64,000 nt of DNA, taken from CAINVV01 sp038323575. Lineage in GTDB: Bacteria > Bacteroidota > Bacteroidia > Bacteroidales > Prolixibacteraceae. Shown here piece after piece: positions 42,693 to 51,146 of this stretch (position 1 is its first letter; the number at the start of each line of letters is the position of its first letter). The notes under the pieces are model-generated. The model searched no databases. It was not told where the DNA came from and was given only the letters and a program-made list of their open reading frames with translations. The stretch spans positions 18,021 to 82,020 of the forward strand of contig JBBQHB010000010.1 of the NCBI GenBank assembly GCA_038323575.1. Reading direction: 5' to 3'. The translations under genes were made by a program, and so were the position numbers.

Positions 42693-42754
42693 AACGCAAA
42701 AAATGCGTTTTTACTGCTGATTAAAAAGTAGTGAAAACGCATTTTTTCTTTTAT
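42693..42754 (+). promoter_or_regulatory. carA leader with competing hairpins (candidate transcription attenuator)
   Basis: Three segments can pair in two exclusive ways. Segment 1 AACGCA (42693-42698) pairs with segment 2 TGCGTT (42704-42709) over a 5-nt loop. Segment 2, extended as AAAAAATGCGTTTT (42698-42711), pairs perfectly over 14 bp with segment 3 AAAACGCATTTTTT (42734-42747), which runs into a T-rich tail: a textbook terminator. A 19-codon reading frame, GTG at 42661 to TGA at 42720, crosses segments 1 and 2 and has Arg codons at positions 2 (CGA) and 16 (CGT, inside segment 2). Whether it is translated is unknown. Confidence 0.6.
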
Positions 42755-42779
42755 TGATGAAAATACAAAGAATTAACAT

Positions 42780-43850
42780 ATGCGAAAAGTTAAGTTGGTA
42801 CTCGAAGATGGTACTACATTTGAGGGGAAATCTTTTGGTTATGAGAAATCGGTGACCGGCGAGGTGGTTTTTTATACTGCCATGACCGGTTATCCGGAAA
42901 GTTTGACGGACCCGTCTTATACCGGCCAGATTCTGGTATCCACCTACCCGATGATCGGAAATTACGGTGTACCGTCCGACCGGAAAGAAAACGGGCTTCA
43001 CCGCCATTTTGAGTCAGATAAGATACACATCACCGGTTTGGTTGTCGACAGCTATTCTTTCGGCTACAGCCACTGGAATGCCCAGTCAAGTCTCGCCGAC
43101 TGGATGAAATCGCAGCAGATTCCGGGAATTTACGGCATCGATACCCGCGCACTTACAAAAATCCTCAGGGAAAAAGGTTCGATGATCGGAAAAATTGAAT
43201 TTGAAGGTGAACCTGTTGAGATGGTCGATCCGAACCTGATGAACCTGGTTGCCAAAGCGAGCACTGATACATTAGAAACCTACGGCAATGGAGATACTAC
43301 GGTGGTACTGGTCGATTGCGGCGTGAAGAACAACATTATTCGCTGCCTGATCAAACGCGGAGTCAAAGTAATCCGGGTTCCGTGGGATTACGATTTTACA
43401 ACCATGAAATACGACGGACTTTTCCTGACCAATGGCCCCGGCGATCCGACCATGTGCGACATCACTGTTAAGCACATCAAAACCGCCATCCAACAAGAAA
43501 AGCCAATTATGGGGATTTGTCTGGGGAATCAGTTGCTTGGTTTGGCGGCCGGCTGCAAAACCTACAAACTGAAGTACGGTCACCGGAGTCACAACCAACC
43601 TGTTCTGATGACAGGCACCAACCGGTGTTTTATCACCTCGCAGAACCACGGATATGCCATTGACCAGAAATCGATCCCCGCTGACTGGGAGACCCTTTTC
43701 TACAATGTAAACGATGAAACCAACGAAGGGATCCGGCACAAAACCAAGCCCTTCTTCTCCACCCAGTTTCACCCGGAAGCTTCTTCGGGACCGGTGGATA
43801 CGGAGTTTTTGTTTGATGATTTTATTGCAAATATTAAAAAGACATGCTAA
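42780..43850 (+). CDS. carA: Carbamoyl phosphate synthase small subunit
   Basis: 356 residues. N-terminal CPSase domain (LVLEDGTTFEGKSFGYEKSV, TGYPESLTDPSYTGQIL), then a class I glutamine amidotransferase with the nucleophile in IMGICLGNQLLGLAAG and His/Glu in TQFHPEASSGP. It supplies ammonia from glutamine to CarB for carbamoyl phosphate, which feeds both ArgF' and pyrimidine synthesis. Overlaps carB by 7 bp. Confidence 0.96.
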   Translation: MRKVKLVLEDGTTFEGKSFGYEKSVTGEVVFYTAMTGYPESLTDPSYTGQILVSTYPMIGNYGVPSDRKENGLHRHFESDKIHITGLVVDSYSFGYSHWNAQSSLADWMKSQQIPGIYGIDTRALTKILREKGSMIGKIEFEGEPVEMVDPNLMNLVAKASTDTLETYGNGDTTVVLVDCGVKNNIIRCLIKRGVKVIRVPWDYDFTTMKYDGLFLTNGPGDPTMCDITVKHIKTAIQQEKPIMGICLGNQLLGLAAGCKTYKLKYGHRSHNQPVLMTGTNRCFITSQNHGYAIDQKSIPADWETLFYNVNDETNEGIRHKTKPFFSTQFHPEASSGPVDTEFLFDDFIANIKKTC

Positions 43851-46800
43851 ACACAAATATCAAAAAAGTCATCGTTCTGGGTTCCGGCGCACTGAAAATC
43901 GGGGAAGCCGGCGAATTTGACTATTCAGGTTCCCAGGCGCTGAAAGCCCTGAAAGAGGAAGGCGTCTACACCATCCTGATCAATCCCAACATTGCGACGA
44001 TACAAACCTCCGAAGAGATCGCGGATAAAATATATTTCCTTCCGGTTACGGCTTATTTTGTCGAAAAGGTGATTCAGAAAGAGAAACCGGACGGCATTTT
44101 GCTTGCCTTCGGCGGACAGACAGCCCTCAATTGCGGGGTGGATCTTTTCCGTCAGGGAATCCTGGAAAAATACAACCTGAAAGTGGTTGGGACTCCGGTC
44201 CAGTCGATTATCAACACCGAGGACCGTGAAATCTTCTCCGGCATCCTGCACGAAATCGATGTACTGACACCACGCAGTATTGCCTGTACCACTATCGAAC
44301 AGGCCAGGAAAGCTGCCAACACGCTCGGTTACCCGCTCATTATCCGCGCAGCCTACACTTTGGGCGGACTTGGTTCCGGCTTCTGCGCCAACGAAGAAGA
44401 ACTGAACAAACTCGCCGACAATGCCTTCTCCTACTCCGGCCAGATCCTGGTTGAAGAGTCCATCAAAGGATGGAAAGAGGTTGAGTACGAGGTAGTGCGC
44501 GACCAGTTTGACAACTGCATCACGGTTTGTAACATGGAGAATTTCGACCCGCTCGGAATCCACACGGGTGAATCGATCGTAGTCGCCCCTTCCCAGACCT
44601 TGTCGAATGATGAATACCATAAACTGCGCACCCTCTCCATCAAAATCATCCGGAAAATCGGCGTGATCGGCGAGTGCAACGTCCAGTTTGCCCTTGATCC
44701 CAACTCTGAAGATTACCGGGTGATTGAAGTAAATGCACGTCTTTCAAGATCCTCAGCGCTTGCATCCAAAGCTACCGGCTATCCACTGGCATTTGTGGCA
44801 GCCAAACTCGGACTGGGATATGGCCTGCATGAACTGAAAAACTCGGTCACCAAAGAGACGACCGCCTGCTTTGAACCGGCACTCGATTATTGTGTGGTAA
44901 AGATTCCGCGCTGGGACCTTGGTAAATTCGTTGGGGTATCAAAAAATCTCGGATCAAGCATGAAATCGGTGGGCGAAATAATGGCCATCGGACGCACTTT
45001 CGAGGAGGCAATTCAGAAAGGACTGCGCATGATCGGAATAGGCATGCACGGGTTCGTCGGAAACCGCGGAAATATGGAGATTATCGACATCGACGAGGAA
45101 TTGGTCAACCCTACCGACCGGAGGATTTTTGCTGTTGCGGAAGCCTTCCACAAAGGGTATTCAGTCGATAAAATATGGGAAATCACCCGCATTGACAAGT
45201 GGTTTCTGATGCGTCTGGAGAATATCTACAAATTACGCACCGAACTCATCGGATTCGATACACTCGAGGCCCTTCCGACCGAACTGCTCCGGGATGCAAA
45301 AAAACTCGGCTTCTCCGACTTCCAGATTGCCCGGATTGTTGTGAAATCGGGTGTACGGGATATGAATGTCGAAAGCCTGAAAGTGAGAACTTTCCGGAAA
45401 AAGCTAGGAATTGTGCCCTTTGTCAAACAGATAGATACCCTGGCCGGGGAATATCCGGCCCAGACCAATTATCTCTACATGACCTACAACGGGTCGGAGC
45501 ATGATGTTGAATTCCAGCATGACGGCCAGTCGATCATTGTTCTTGGCTCAGGTGCTTACCGGATTGGTTCCTCCGTCGAATTCGACTGGTGTTCGGTGAA
45601 TGCCGTCAATACCATACGTCAAGAGGGCTTCCGCGCCATCATGATCAATTACAACCCTGAAACTGTTTCGACCGATTACGATAACTGCGACAGACTTTAC
45701 TTTGACGAACTTTCCCTGGAAAGGGTTCTGGACATCTGCGACCTCGAAGATCCCAAAGGCACCGTGTTGTCGATGGGCGGACAGATCCCAAACAACCTGG
45801 CCATGAAACTGCATGCCCAGCATGTACCTATTCTTGGAACAAGCGCCGAAAAGATTGACAATGCCGAAGACCGCAAGAAATTCTCAGCCATGCTCGACAG
45901 GCTGGAGGTCGACCAGCCCCGCTGGAGCCAACTCACTACCATCGAAGAAATTTTCAAATTCGTGGATGAAGTAGGATTCCCGGTACTGATCCGCCCTTCT
46001 TACGTTCTTTCCGGCGCAGCCATGAACGTGGTTTCCAACCGCGACCAGCTGGAGCATTTCCTCAACCTGGCAACCCATGTTTCAAAGGAGCATCCTGTTG
46101 TGGTATCTGAGTTTATTGAGAATGCCAAGGAAATTGAAGTGGATGCAGTAGCCAAAAACGGAGAAATTGTGGCCTATGCCCTCTCTGAGCATGTCGAGTT
46201 TGCCGGTGTGCACTCGGGGGACGCCACCATTGTCTTCCCGCCGCAGAAACTCTACGTGGAGACCATCCGCAGGATCAAGATAATATCCAGAAAAATCGCC
46301 AAAGCGCTCGAAATAACAGGACCTTTTAATATTCAGTACCTCGCAAAAGACAACGATATCAAGGTGATCGAGTGTAACCTCAGGGCTTCAAGATCTTTTC
46401 CATTCGTTTCCAAGGTATTGAAAACAAACCTGATCGAGATTGCTACCAAAGCCATGCTCGGTGTGCCTTTCGAAAAACCCGACAAATCCTTGTTTGAACT
46501 GGATTATGTAGGGGTTAAAGCGCCACAGTTCTCCTTTCACCGGTTGCTGAATGCTGATCCGGTTTTGGGTGTCGATATGGCTTCGACAGGAGAAGTTGGA
46601 TGCATCGGCGAAAACTTCTATGAGGCATTACTGAAGTCTATGCTTTCAGTCGGCTACCGGATTCCAAAGAAAACCATCCTGATCTCATCAGGACCTGTCA
46701 GGGGCAAGATCGAATTGCTGGCCAGCGCCAGGATGTTAAAGGAACGAGATTTTACCATCTATGCTACGGGAGGCACGCACCATTTTTTCCAGGAAAACGG

Positions 46801-47074
46801 AATCGAAACCGAAAAAGTTTACTGGCCCGACGAGGAGGATATGTCGCCCAATACCCTGGAGTTGATCAAACAACGTAAAGTTGAAATGGTGATCAACATT
46901 CCGAAAGACCATACCAACCGGGAGATATCCAACGGGTACCGCATCCGCAGAAATGCCATCGACTTCAATATCCCGCTGATCACCAATGCCCGGGTTGCCA
47001 GCGCCTTTATTTATGCCATCTGCAAACTGGAGATGGATGATATCAGCATCAAATCGTGGGACGAATACAAGTAA
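43844..47074 (+). CDS. carB: Carbamoyl phosphate synthase large subunit
   Basis: 1,076 residues, full length. First ATP-grasp half (VLGSGALKIGEAGEFDYSG, IIRAAYTLGGLGSGF, VIEVNARLSRSSALASKATG), second half (VLGSGAYRIGSSVEFDWCSV, LIRPSYVLSGAAMNVV, VIECNLRASRSFPFVSKV), and the C-terminal MGS-like regulatory domain from about residue 945. It makes carbamoyl phosphate from bicarbonate, ammonia and two ATP. Its last 148 bp are repeated 1,488 bp downstream beyond a toxin-antitoxin pair, so the present 3' end may have been replaced during cassette insertion. Confidence 0.97.
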   Translation: MLNTNIKKVIVLGSGALKIGEAGEFDYSGSQALKALKEEGVYTILINPNIATIQTSEEIADKIYFLPVTAYFVEKVIQKEKPDGILLAFGGQTALNCGVDLFRQGILEKYNLKVVGTPVQSIINTEDREIFSGILHEIDVLTPRSIACTTIEQARKAANTLGYPLIIRAAYTLGGLGSGFCANEEELNKLADNAFSYSGQILVEESIKGWKEVEYEVVRDQFDNCITVCNMENFDPLGIHTGESIVVAPSQTLSNDEYHKLRTLSIKIIRKIGVIGECNVQFALDPNSEDYRVIEVNARLSRSSALASKATGYPLAFVAAKLGLGYGLHELKNSVTKETTACFEPALDYCVVKIPRWDLGKFVGVSKNLGSSMKSVGEIMAIGRTFEEAIQKGLRMIGIGMHGFVGNRGNMEIIDIDEELVNPTDRRIFAVAEAFHKGYSVDKIWEITRIDKWFLMRLENIYKLRTELIGFDTLEALPTELLRDAKKLGFSDFQIARIVVKSGVRDMNVESLKVRTFRKKLGIVPFVKQIDTLAGEYPAQTNYLYMTYNGSEHDVEFQHDGQSIIVLGSGAYRIGSSVEFDWCSVNAVNTIRQEGFRAIMINYNPETVSTDYDNCDRLYFDELSLERVLDICDLEDPKGTVLSMGGQIPNNLAMKLHAQHVPILGTSAEKIDNAEDRKKFSAMLDRLEVDQPRWSQLTTIEEIFKFVDEVGFPVLIRPSYVLSGAAMNVVSNRDQLEHFLNLATHVSKEHPVVVSEFIENAKEIEVDAVAKNGEIVAYALSEHVEFAGVHSGDATIVFPPQKLYVETIRRIKIISRKIAKALEITGPFNIQYLAKDNDIKVIECNLRASRSFPFVSKVLKTNLIEIATKAMLGVPFEKPDKSLFELDYVGVKAPQFSFHRLLNADPVLGVDMASTGEVGCIGENFYEALLKSMLSVGYRIPKKTILISSGPVRGKIELLASARMLKERDFTIYATGGTHHFFQENGIETEKVYWPDEEDMSPNTLELIKQRKVEMVINIPKDHTNREISNGYRIRRNAIDFNIPLITNARVASAFIYAICKLEMDDISIKSWDEYK
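46927..47074 (+). repeat. carB 3'-end repeat, copy 1 (part of carB)
   Basis: 148 bp ending at the carB stop. It matches 48415-48562 at 145 positions. The three differences (CGC/CGG, AGA/AGG, AAG/AAA) are all synonymous in the carB frame. Confidence 0.97.
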
Positions 47075-47108
47075 AAGGATAAAGGAGAAAGGATAAAGGA
47101 GAAAGGAA
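47075..47108 (+). repeat. GGATAAA/GGAGAAA array after carB
   Basis: About five alternating units AAAGGATAAAGGAGAAAGG directly after the carB stop. This array is absent after the second carB tail copy, which is followed by a different palindrome. Confidence 0.8.
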
Positions 47109-47200
47109 AGAACGCCGTACGCTAATTTCCGGTGTTTCCCCAACAATTTGGCACTGTTAGGTCGGATTAATACGCTCATTTTTGAAATATTATAAAAAAG

Positions 47201-47232
47201 TAAACAAATTTGTTTATATACTATTATCTTTG
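47201..47232 (+). promoter_or_regulatory. Promoter with 16-bp operator palindrome for the HTH/AbiEii module
   Basis: TAAACAAATTTGTTTA (47201-47216) is a perfect palindrome. TATCTTTG at 47225-47232 is an exact -7 box 18 bp before the antitoxin ATG. The palindrome lies where the -33 region should be, as expected for autorepression by the HTH antitoxin. Confidence 0.65.
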
Positions 47233-47250
47233 TAGAAAGTATTATGAACA

Positions 47251-47751
47251 ATGTACCATCGTATTGAAATAATCAAAGGGATTCATCCCGGAAAGCTGAT
47301 TGAAAGAGATTTAATAAAAAAACATCTCACTCAAAGATCTTTGGCTCATGAAACGGGTATTCCGTATCAAACCATCAACGCTATTATCGCCGGTAAACGC
47401 AATTTGACTACAGGGCAAGCCTTGAAAATTGAAACCCTGTTAAATTACGAAGAGAGCTTTCTCTCAATTCTCCAAACTCATTATGAGATAAAACAATATA
47501 AAGAAGAAGCACTTGCTGAGCTTTTTGATAAAAGTCCACGCATTCGCAAATCGCTTTTCTGGGATGCAGACTTTGATAAAATCAATTGGGCCAAATATAA
47601 AAAGTCGGTGATACAGCGGGTTACGGAAAGGGGAAGCAAGGACGAAATCAATGAAATTACCAGGTTTTATCATCTATCGGCCAATGAATTGGAACAATAT
47701 AAGCCGGAGAAAACTAGTCAGAACAGTATGATGCAAAGGATAAAAAGATAA
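47251..47751 (+). CDS. XRE-family HTH antitoxin (HigA-like)
   Basis: 166 residues. Residues 10-70 form an HTH (IHPGKLIERDLIKKHLTQRS, GIPYQTINAIIAGKRNLTTG), close to plasmid-maintenance HigA/VapI antitoxins. The rest (about 75-166) is helical and charged and probably contacts the partner. It precedes a nucleotidyltransferase toxin gene by 1 bp. This is not the usual AbiEi winged-helix antitoxin, although the pair works out as the same kind of module. The base composition is clearly more AT-rich than flanking carB. Confidence 0.8.
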   Translation: MYHRIEIIKGIHPGKLIERDLIKKHLTQRSLAHETGIPYQTINAIIAGKRNLTTGQALKIETLLNYEESFLSILQTHYEIKQYKEEALAELFDKSPRIRKSLFWDADFDKINWAKYKKSVIQRVTERGSKDEINEITRFYHLSANELEQYKPEKTSQNSMMQRIKR

Positions 47752-47752
47752 G

Positions 47753-48412
47753 ATGACACCTACCCAACTACATTACGAGACAGTTAATCCTTTGATAAGA
47801 AAAATGCTCAGCGAAATAATGGATAAACCTATATTTTATCCGTTCTATCTGGTTGGAGGCACTTCGCTGAGTTTACGCTTAGGCCACAGAAAATCCGTAG
47901 ATATTGATTTATTTACGAATGTGCCCTATCGCAGTTTAGACTTTTTAGTTTTTGAAAGATTCTTCAGGGACACATATAGATACTATTATTGTACAGACAC
48001 CACGAACATTGTAGGGTTTGGCAGATCCTATTATATTGGGGAATCTGATGAGGACAACATAAAAGTGGACTTGTATTACCATGAAGGGCTTATTGATCCT
48101 TGTGATGAAGTAGATGGCATTCGGATTGCAAGTCTGGCAGATGTTACAGCAATGAAGGTGGATGTCATTTCAAGAAAAGGGCGTAAGAAAGATTTTTGGG
48201 ATTTACATGAGCTTCTGGGTACCTATACCCTGCCGGATATGCTTGACTTGCATCGACAGCGCTATGAATATACCCATGATCGGGAAAACATTATTACCAA
48301 TTTTGCGGACTTCACCCATGCTGATGAAGACATTGACCCTATTTGCCTGAAGAACAAAGTCTGGGAATTCATAAAATTGGATTTTGTTGAGCTTCTGGAA
48401 AGTATTCAATAG
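47753..48412 (+). CDS. AbiEii/AbiGii-family nucleotidyltransferase toxin
   Basis: 219 residues. Hallmark LVGGTSLSLRLGHRKSVDIDLF near residues 33-54 gives the GGTS and DID nucleotidyltransferase residues; VKVDLYYHEG-like (NIKVDLYYHEG) follows near 104 and ASLADVTAMKVDVISRKGRKKDFWDLHEL near 125-153 is the family's second block. Related toxins transfer nucleotides to tRNA ends or other targets; AbiE systems abort phage infection. With the HTH gene it forms a two-gene module flanked by the carB tail duplication. Confidence 0.87.
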   Translation: MTPTQLHYETVNPLIRKMLSEIMDKPIFYPFYLVGGTSLSLRLGHRKSVDIDLFTNVPYRSLDFLVFERFFRDTYRYYYCTDTTNIVGFGRSYYIGESDEDNIKVDLYYHEGLIDPCDEVDGIRIASLADVTAMKVDVISRKGRKKDFWDLHELLGTYTLPDMLDLHRQRYEYTHDRENIITNFADFTHADEDIDPICLKNKVWEFIKLDFVELLESIQ

Positions 48413-48414
48413 AA

Positions 48415-48562
48415 ATCCAACGGGTACCGCATCCGGAGGAATGCCATCGACTTCAATATCCCGCTGATCACCAATGCCCGGGTTGCCAGCGCCTTTATTT
48501 ATGCCATCTGCAAACTGGAGATGGATGATATCAGCATCAAATCGTGGGACGAATACAAATAA
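48415..48562 (+). repeat. carB 3'-end repeat, copy 2 (orphan tail)
   Basis: Begins two bases after the toxin stop and keeps the carB frame through its TAA at 48560-48562, but has no promoter or start, so it is not expressed as a protein. Encodes NGYRIRRNAIDFNIPLITNA and the rest of the CarB C-terminus unchanged. Confidence 0.97.
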
Positions 48563-48881
48563 AATGTAAACGTAGGGGCGGCCCTGAGTGGCCGCCCTTT
48601 CTGCATACCAAAAGAATTTTCGATTTTGGATTTTCGGTCAGATCCCTGAGCCAGTCGAAGGGTTCGATTTGGGGTTACGGTTCCGGCAGACTTTTGATCT
48701 CAGTTTTTGAAAACGAATTAATTTGATTTAATATCATATAATATATAGTGTGTCATTGTGCGTCCTTCCAAATTCGAAAATCCAAAATCCAAAATTTTCA
48801 ATATTCGCTGTAATGATCTCTTGTTTTGCATACTTATTGTTATCTTCGTTCAATCGTTATTAACCTTAACTTTCAGTAAGC
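48563..48881. other. Intergenic region with palindrome and ATTTTCG-type inverted words
   Basis: 48573-48600: perfect stem GGGCGGCC/GGCCGCCC followed by CTTT, a possible terminator and a relative of the sequence at 41296. 48615-48636: ATTTTCGATTTTGGATTTTCG, with its inverse CGAAAATCCAAAATCC at 48775-48794. 48646-48668: CCCTGAGCCAGTCGAAGGG, a common dispersed palindrome type. No gene seen. Confidence 0.65.
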
Positions 48882-49799
48882 ATGGATCTATTTTCAGCAC
48901 AAGAAGTTACCAAAACCTATTCCAATTTCAAGGCTCTTTCGGATGTTTCCATCTCGGTACCGGAGGGCACTGTCTTTGGCTTATTGGGCCCCAACGGTGC
49001 CGGCAAAACGACGCTGATCCGAATCATTAACCAGATCACGGCGCCCGACACCGGCACGATTTGGTTCGAAGGACGTAAAATGAAGGCCGACGATATTTAT
49101 AAGATCGGTTACCTGCCTGAAGAGCGCGGACTTTACAAAAAAATGAAAGTCGGCGAACAGGCTCTCTACCTTGGTATGCTCAAAGGTCTCTCGCGCAGGG
49201 ATGCCATGCGGGAGTTGAAAATCTGGTTCGAAAAATTCGAGATCATCTCCTGGTGGGACAAAAAAGTGATGGAACTTTCAAAGGGGATGCAGCAAAAGGT
49301 TCAGTTTATCTGCACGGTGCTGCACAAACCCAAACTGATGATTTTCGATGAGCCCTTCAGTGGCTTTGACCCCATCAATACCGAGCTGATGAAGCAGGAA
49401 ATCCTCCGCATGAAAAAAGAGGGCGCCACAATCATCTTTTCAACCCATGACATGGGATCTGTCGAAGAGTTGTGCGACCACATCGCGCTGATCAATAAAT
49501 CCAAAAAAATTCTGGATGGTCCGACGCTAAACATCCGCGAACAATATAAATCAAACATCTTTGATGTCTCCTACAAAGGTGATTTCGCTATAATCGAACA
49601 AAAATTCGCCAACAAATACGCTTTTCTGGCGCACGATGAGACAGGCAGGACCAACAGCCTGAAAATCCAGTTTTTAAATGGCAGTAATTCCGGAATGCTC
49701 ATCAAAGATCTGGTGGAACATGTTGAAATCGTCTCTTTCAACGAATTGATTCCCAGCATGAATGAGGTATTCATCAAAGTAGTCAAACAAAATTCTTAA
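48882..49799 (+). CDS. ABC transporter ATP-binding protein (NatA-like)
   Basis: 305 residues. Walker A GPNGAGKTTLI near residue 40, signature MELSKGMQQKVQF, Walker B KLMIFDEPFSGFDP, switch His in ISTHD-type FSTHDMGS. A C-terminal DUF4162-like region follows from about 210. It is the energising subunit of an ABC-2 type exporter with the permease encoded 9 bp downstream. Similar pairs export sodium, drugs or lipids; substrate unknown. Confidence 0.92.
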   Translation: MDLFSAQEVTKTYSNFKALSDVSISVPEGTVFGLLGPNGAGKTTLIRIINQITAPDTGTIWFEGRKMKADDIYKIGYLPEERGLYKKMKVGEQALYLGMLKGLSRRDAMRELKIWFEKFEIISWWDKKVMELSKGMQQKVQFICTVLHKPKLMIFDEPFSGFDPINTELMKQEILRMKKEGATIIFSTHDMGSVEELCDHIALINKSKKILDGPTLNIREQYKSNIFDVSYKGDFAIIEQKFANKYAFLAHDETGRTNSLKIQFLNGSNSGMLIKDLVEHVEIVSFNELIPSMNEVFIKVVKQNS

Positions 49800-49808
49800 T
49801 CCACAGAC

Positions 49809-51146
49809 ATGAGCAAAATAGGATTAGTTCTCACCAGAGAATACACCACCAGAGTCAGAAAAAGGTCATTCATTATCATGACACTTCTAATGCCGGCATT
49901 GATGGCCGCCATGTTTATCCTTCCCGCCTACTTCATGTCGCAGGACGACACCAAGGAAAGGACCATCGCCGTTTACGACGGTTCCACCATCCTGTTGGGA
50001 CAACTGGAAAGCAGCAATTATACCAAGTATAAATTTATCCCGAAGGAGGATTACGATCAAATCAAGGACAACCTCAAAAATTCGGAATATTATGCATTGC
50101 TGGTTATTCAACCCAATGTACTGAATACAAACACTGTACAATTGATTTCAGCAAGCAATATTCCGTTCGACCTGAAAAATCAGATCCAGAATAAAATAAA
50201 AGCCGTCATTGAAAAAGAAAAGATGGCAGAAGTAATCAAAGAAACAGCCATTCCTGACCTGGAAGCGCGTATAAAAGCCACAAAAACTTCCATCAGTGTT
50301 AATACCATTAAGCTGGGTGAGAGCGGAGAGGCCAAAAAAAGCTCCACGGAAATCGGCATGATCCTTGGTTATGTTTTTGGATTTGTTATCTATATGTTTA
50401 TTTTATTGTATGGCCAGATGGTCATGCAGGGGGTCATGGAAGAGAAACAAAGCCGTATTGTGGAGGTAATTATTTCGAGTGTCAAACCGTTCGATCTGAT
50501 GATGGGTAAAATCATCGGTATCGCTATGGTTGGATTAACGCAACTGGCCATTTGGATTGTATTGGGTGGTGTCATCCTGGCAGGCGCCAGAGGTATGATG
50601 CCGGCAGCACAGCATGCCGGAACGGCCCAGGATATCATGGCACAATCCCAGATGGCAGCGCAGGCAAGTTCTCCTGATCAGCTGGACAAATTGCAGGACA
50701 TTCTTGGCATGCTCGGATCCGTAAATTTCCCGCTGATCATTGGTTGTTTCATTTTCTTCTTTATTGGTGGTTATCTGTTGTACAGTTCCTTGTTTGCTGC
50801 TGTAGGTTCTGCAGTTGATGCAATGGAGGATGCACAGCAGTTTATGATGCCGATCATGATGCCGATCATCCTGGCTATCCTGGTCATGATGAGCGCAATA
50901 AAAAATCCGGAGGGGGGGGTTGCTTTTTGGTTCAGCATCATACCATTTACTTCACCGGTAGTCATGATGGCGAGGATTCCGTTCGGGGTACCCGCCTGGC
51001 AGCTGATCCTTTCGATGGTGCTCCTTATCATTACTTTCATCGGCATGGTTTGGGCGGCAGGCAAAATATACCGTACCGGCATCCTGATGTACGGCAAAAA
51101 AACATCCTGGAAAGAGTTGGGAAAATGGCTGATGTACAAGTCGTAA
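49809..51146 (+). CDS. ABC-2 type permease (NatB-like)
   Basis: 445 residues. N-terminal helix (SFIIMTLLMPALMAAMFILPAYF), a large extracytoplasmic domain (about 45-180), then five or six helices: ILGYVFGFVIYMFILLYGQ, MVGLTQLAIWIVLGGVILAG, LIIGCFIFFFIGGYLLYSSL, MPIMMPIILAILVMM, LILSMVLLIITFIGMVWAA. Conserved EEKQSRIVEVIISSVKPFDLMMGKI is typical of ABC-2 permeases. Overlaps the following phosphatase gene by 22 bp. Confidence 0.9.
   Translation: MSKIGLVLTREYTTRVRKRSFIIMTLLMPALMAAMFILPAYFMSQDDTKERTIAVYDGSTILLGQLESSNYTKYKFIPKEDYDQIKDNLKNSEYYALLVIQPNVLNTNTVQLISASNIPFDLKNQIQNKIKAVIEKEKMAEVIKETAIPDLEARIKATKTSISVNTIKLGESGEAKKSSTEIGMILGYVFGFVIYMFILLYGQMVMQGVMEEKQSRIVEVIISSVKPFDLMMGKIIGIAMVGLTQLAIWIVLGGVILAGARGMMPAAQHAGTAQDIMAQSQMAAQASSPDQLDKLQDILGMLGSVNFPLIIGCFIFFFIGGYLLYSSLFAAVGSAVDAMEDAQQFMMPIMMPIILAILVMMSAIKNPEGGVAFWFSIIPFTSPVVMMARIPFGVPAWQLILSMVLLIITFIGMVWAAGKIYRTGILMYGKKTSWKELGKWLMYKS

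Noticed and set aside
47251..47751. AbiEi antitoxin
   Set aside because: AbiEi proteins have an N-terminal winged helix and a distinct C-terminal domain; this protein has a HigA-like XRE domain.
48162..48350. Small frame inside the AbiEii toxin gene
   Set aside because: Out-of-frame shadow without motif.
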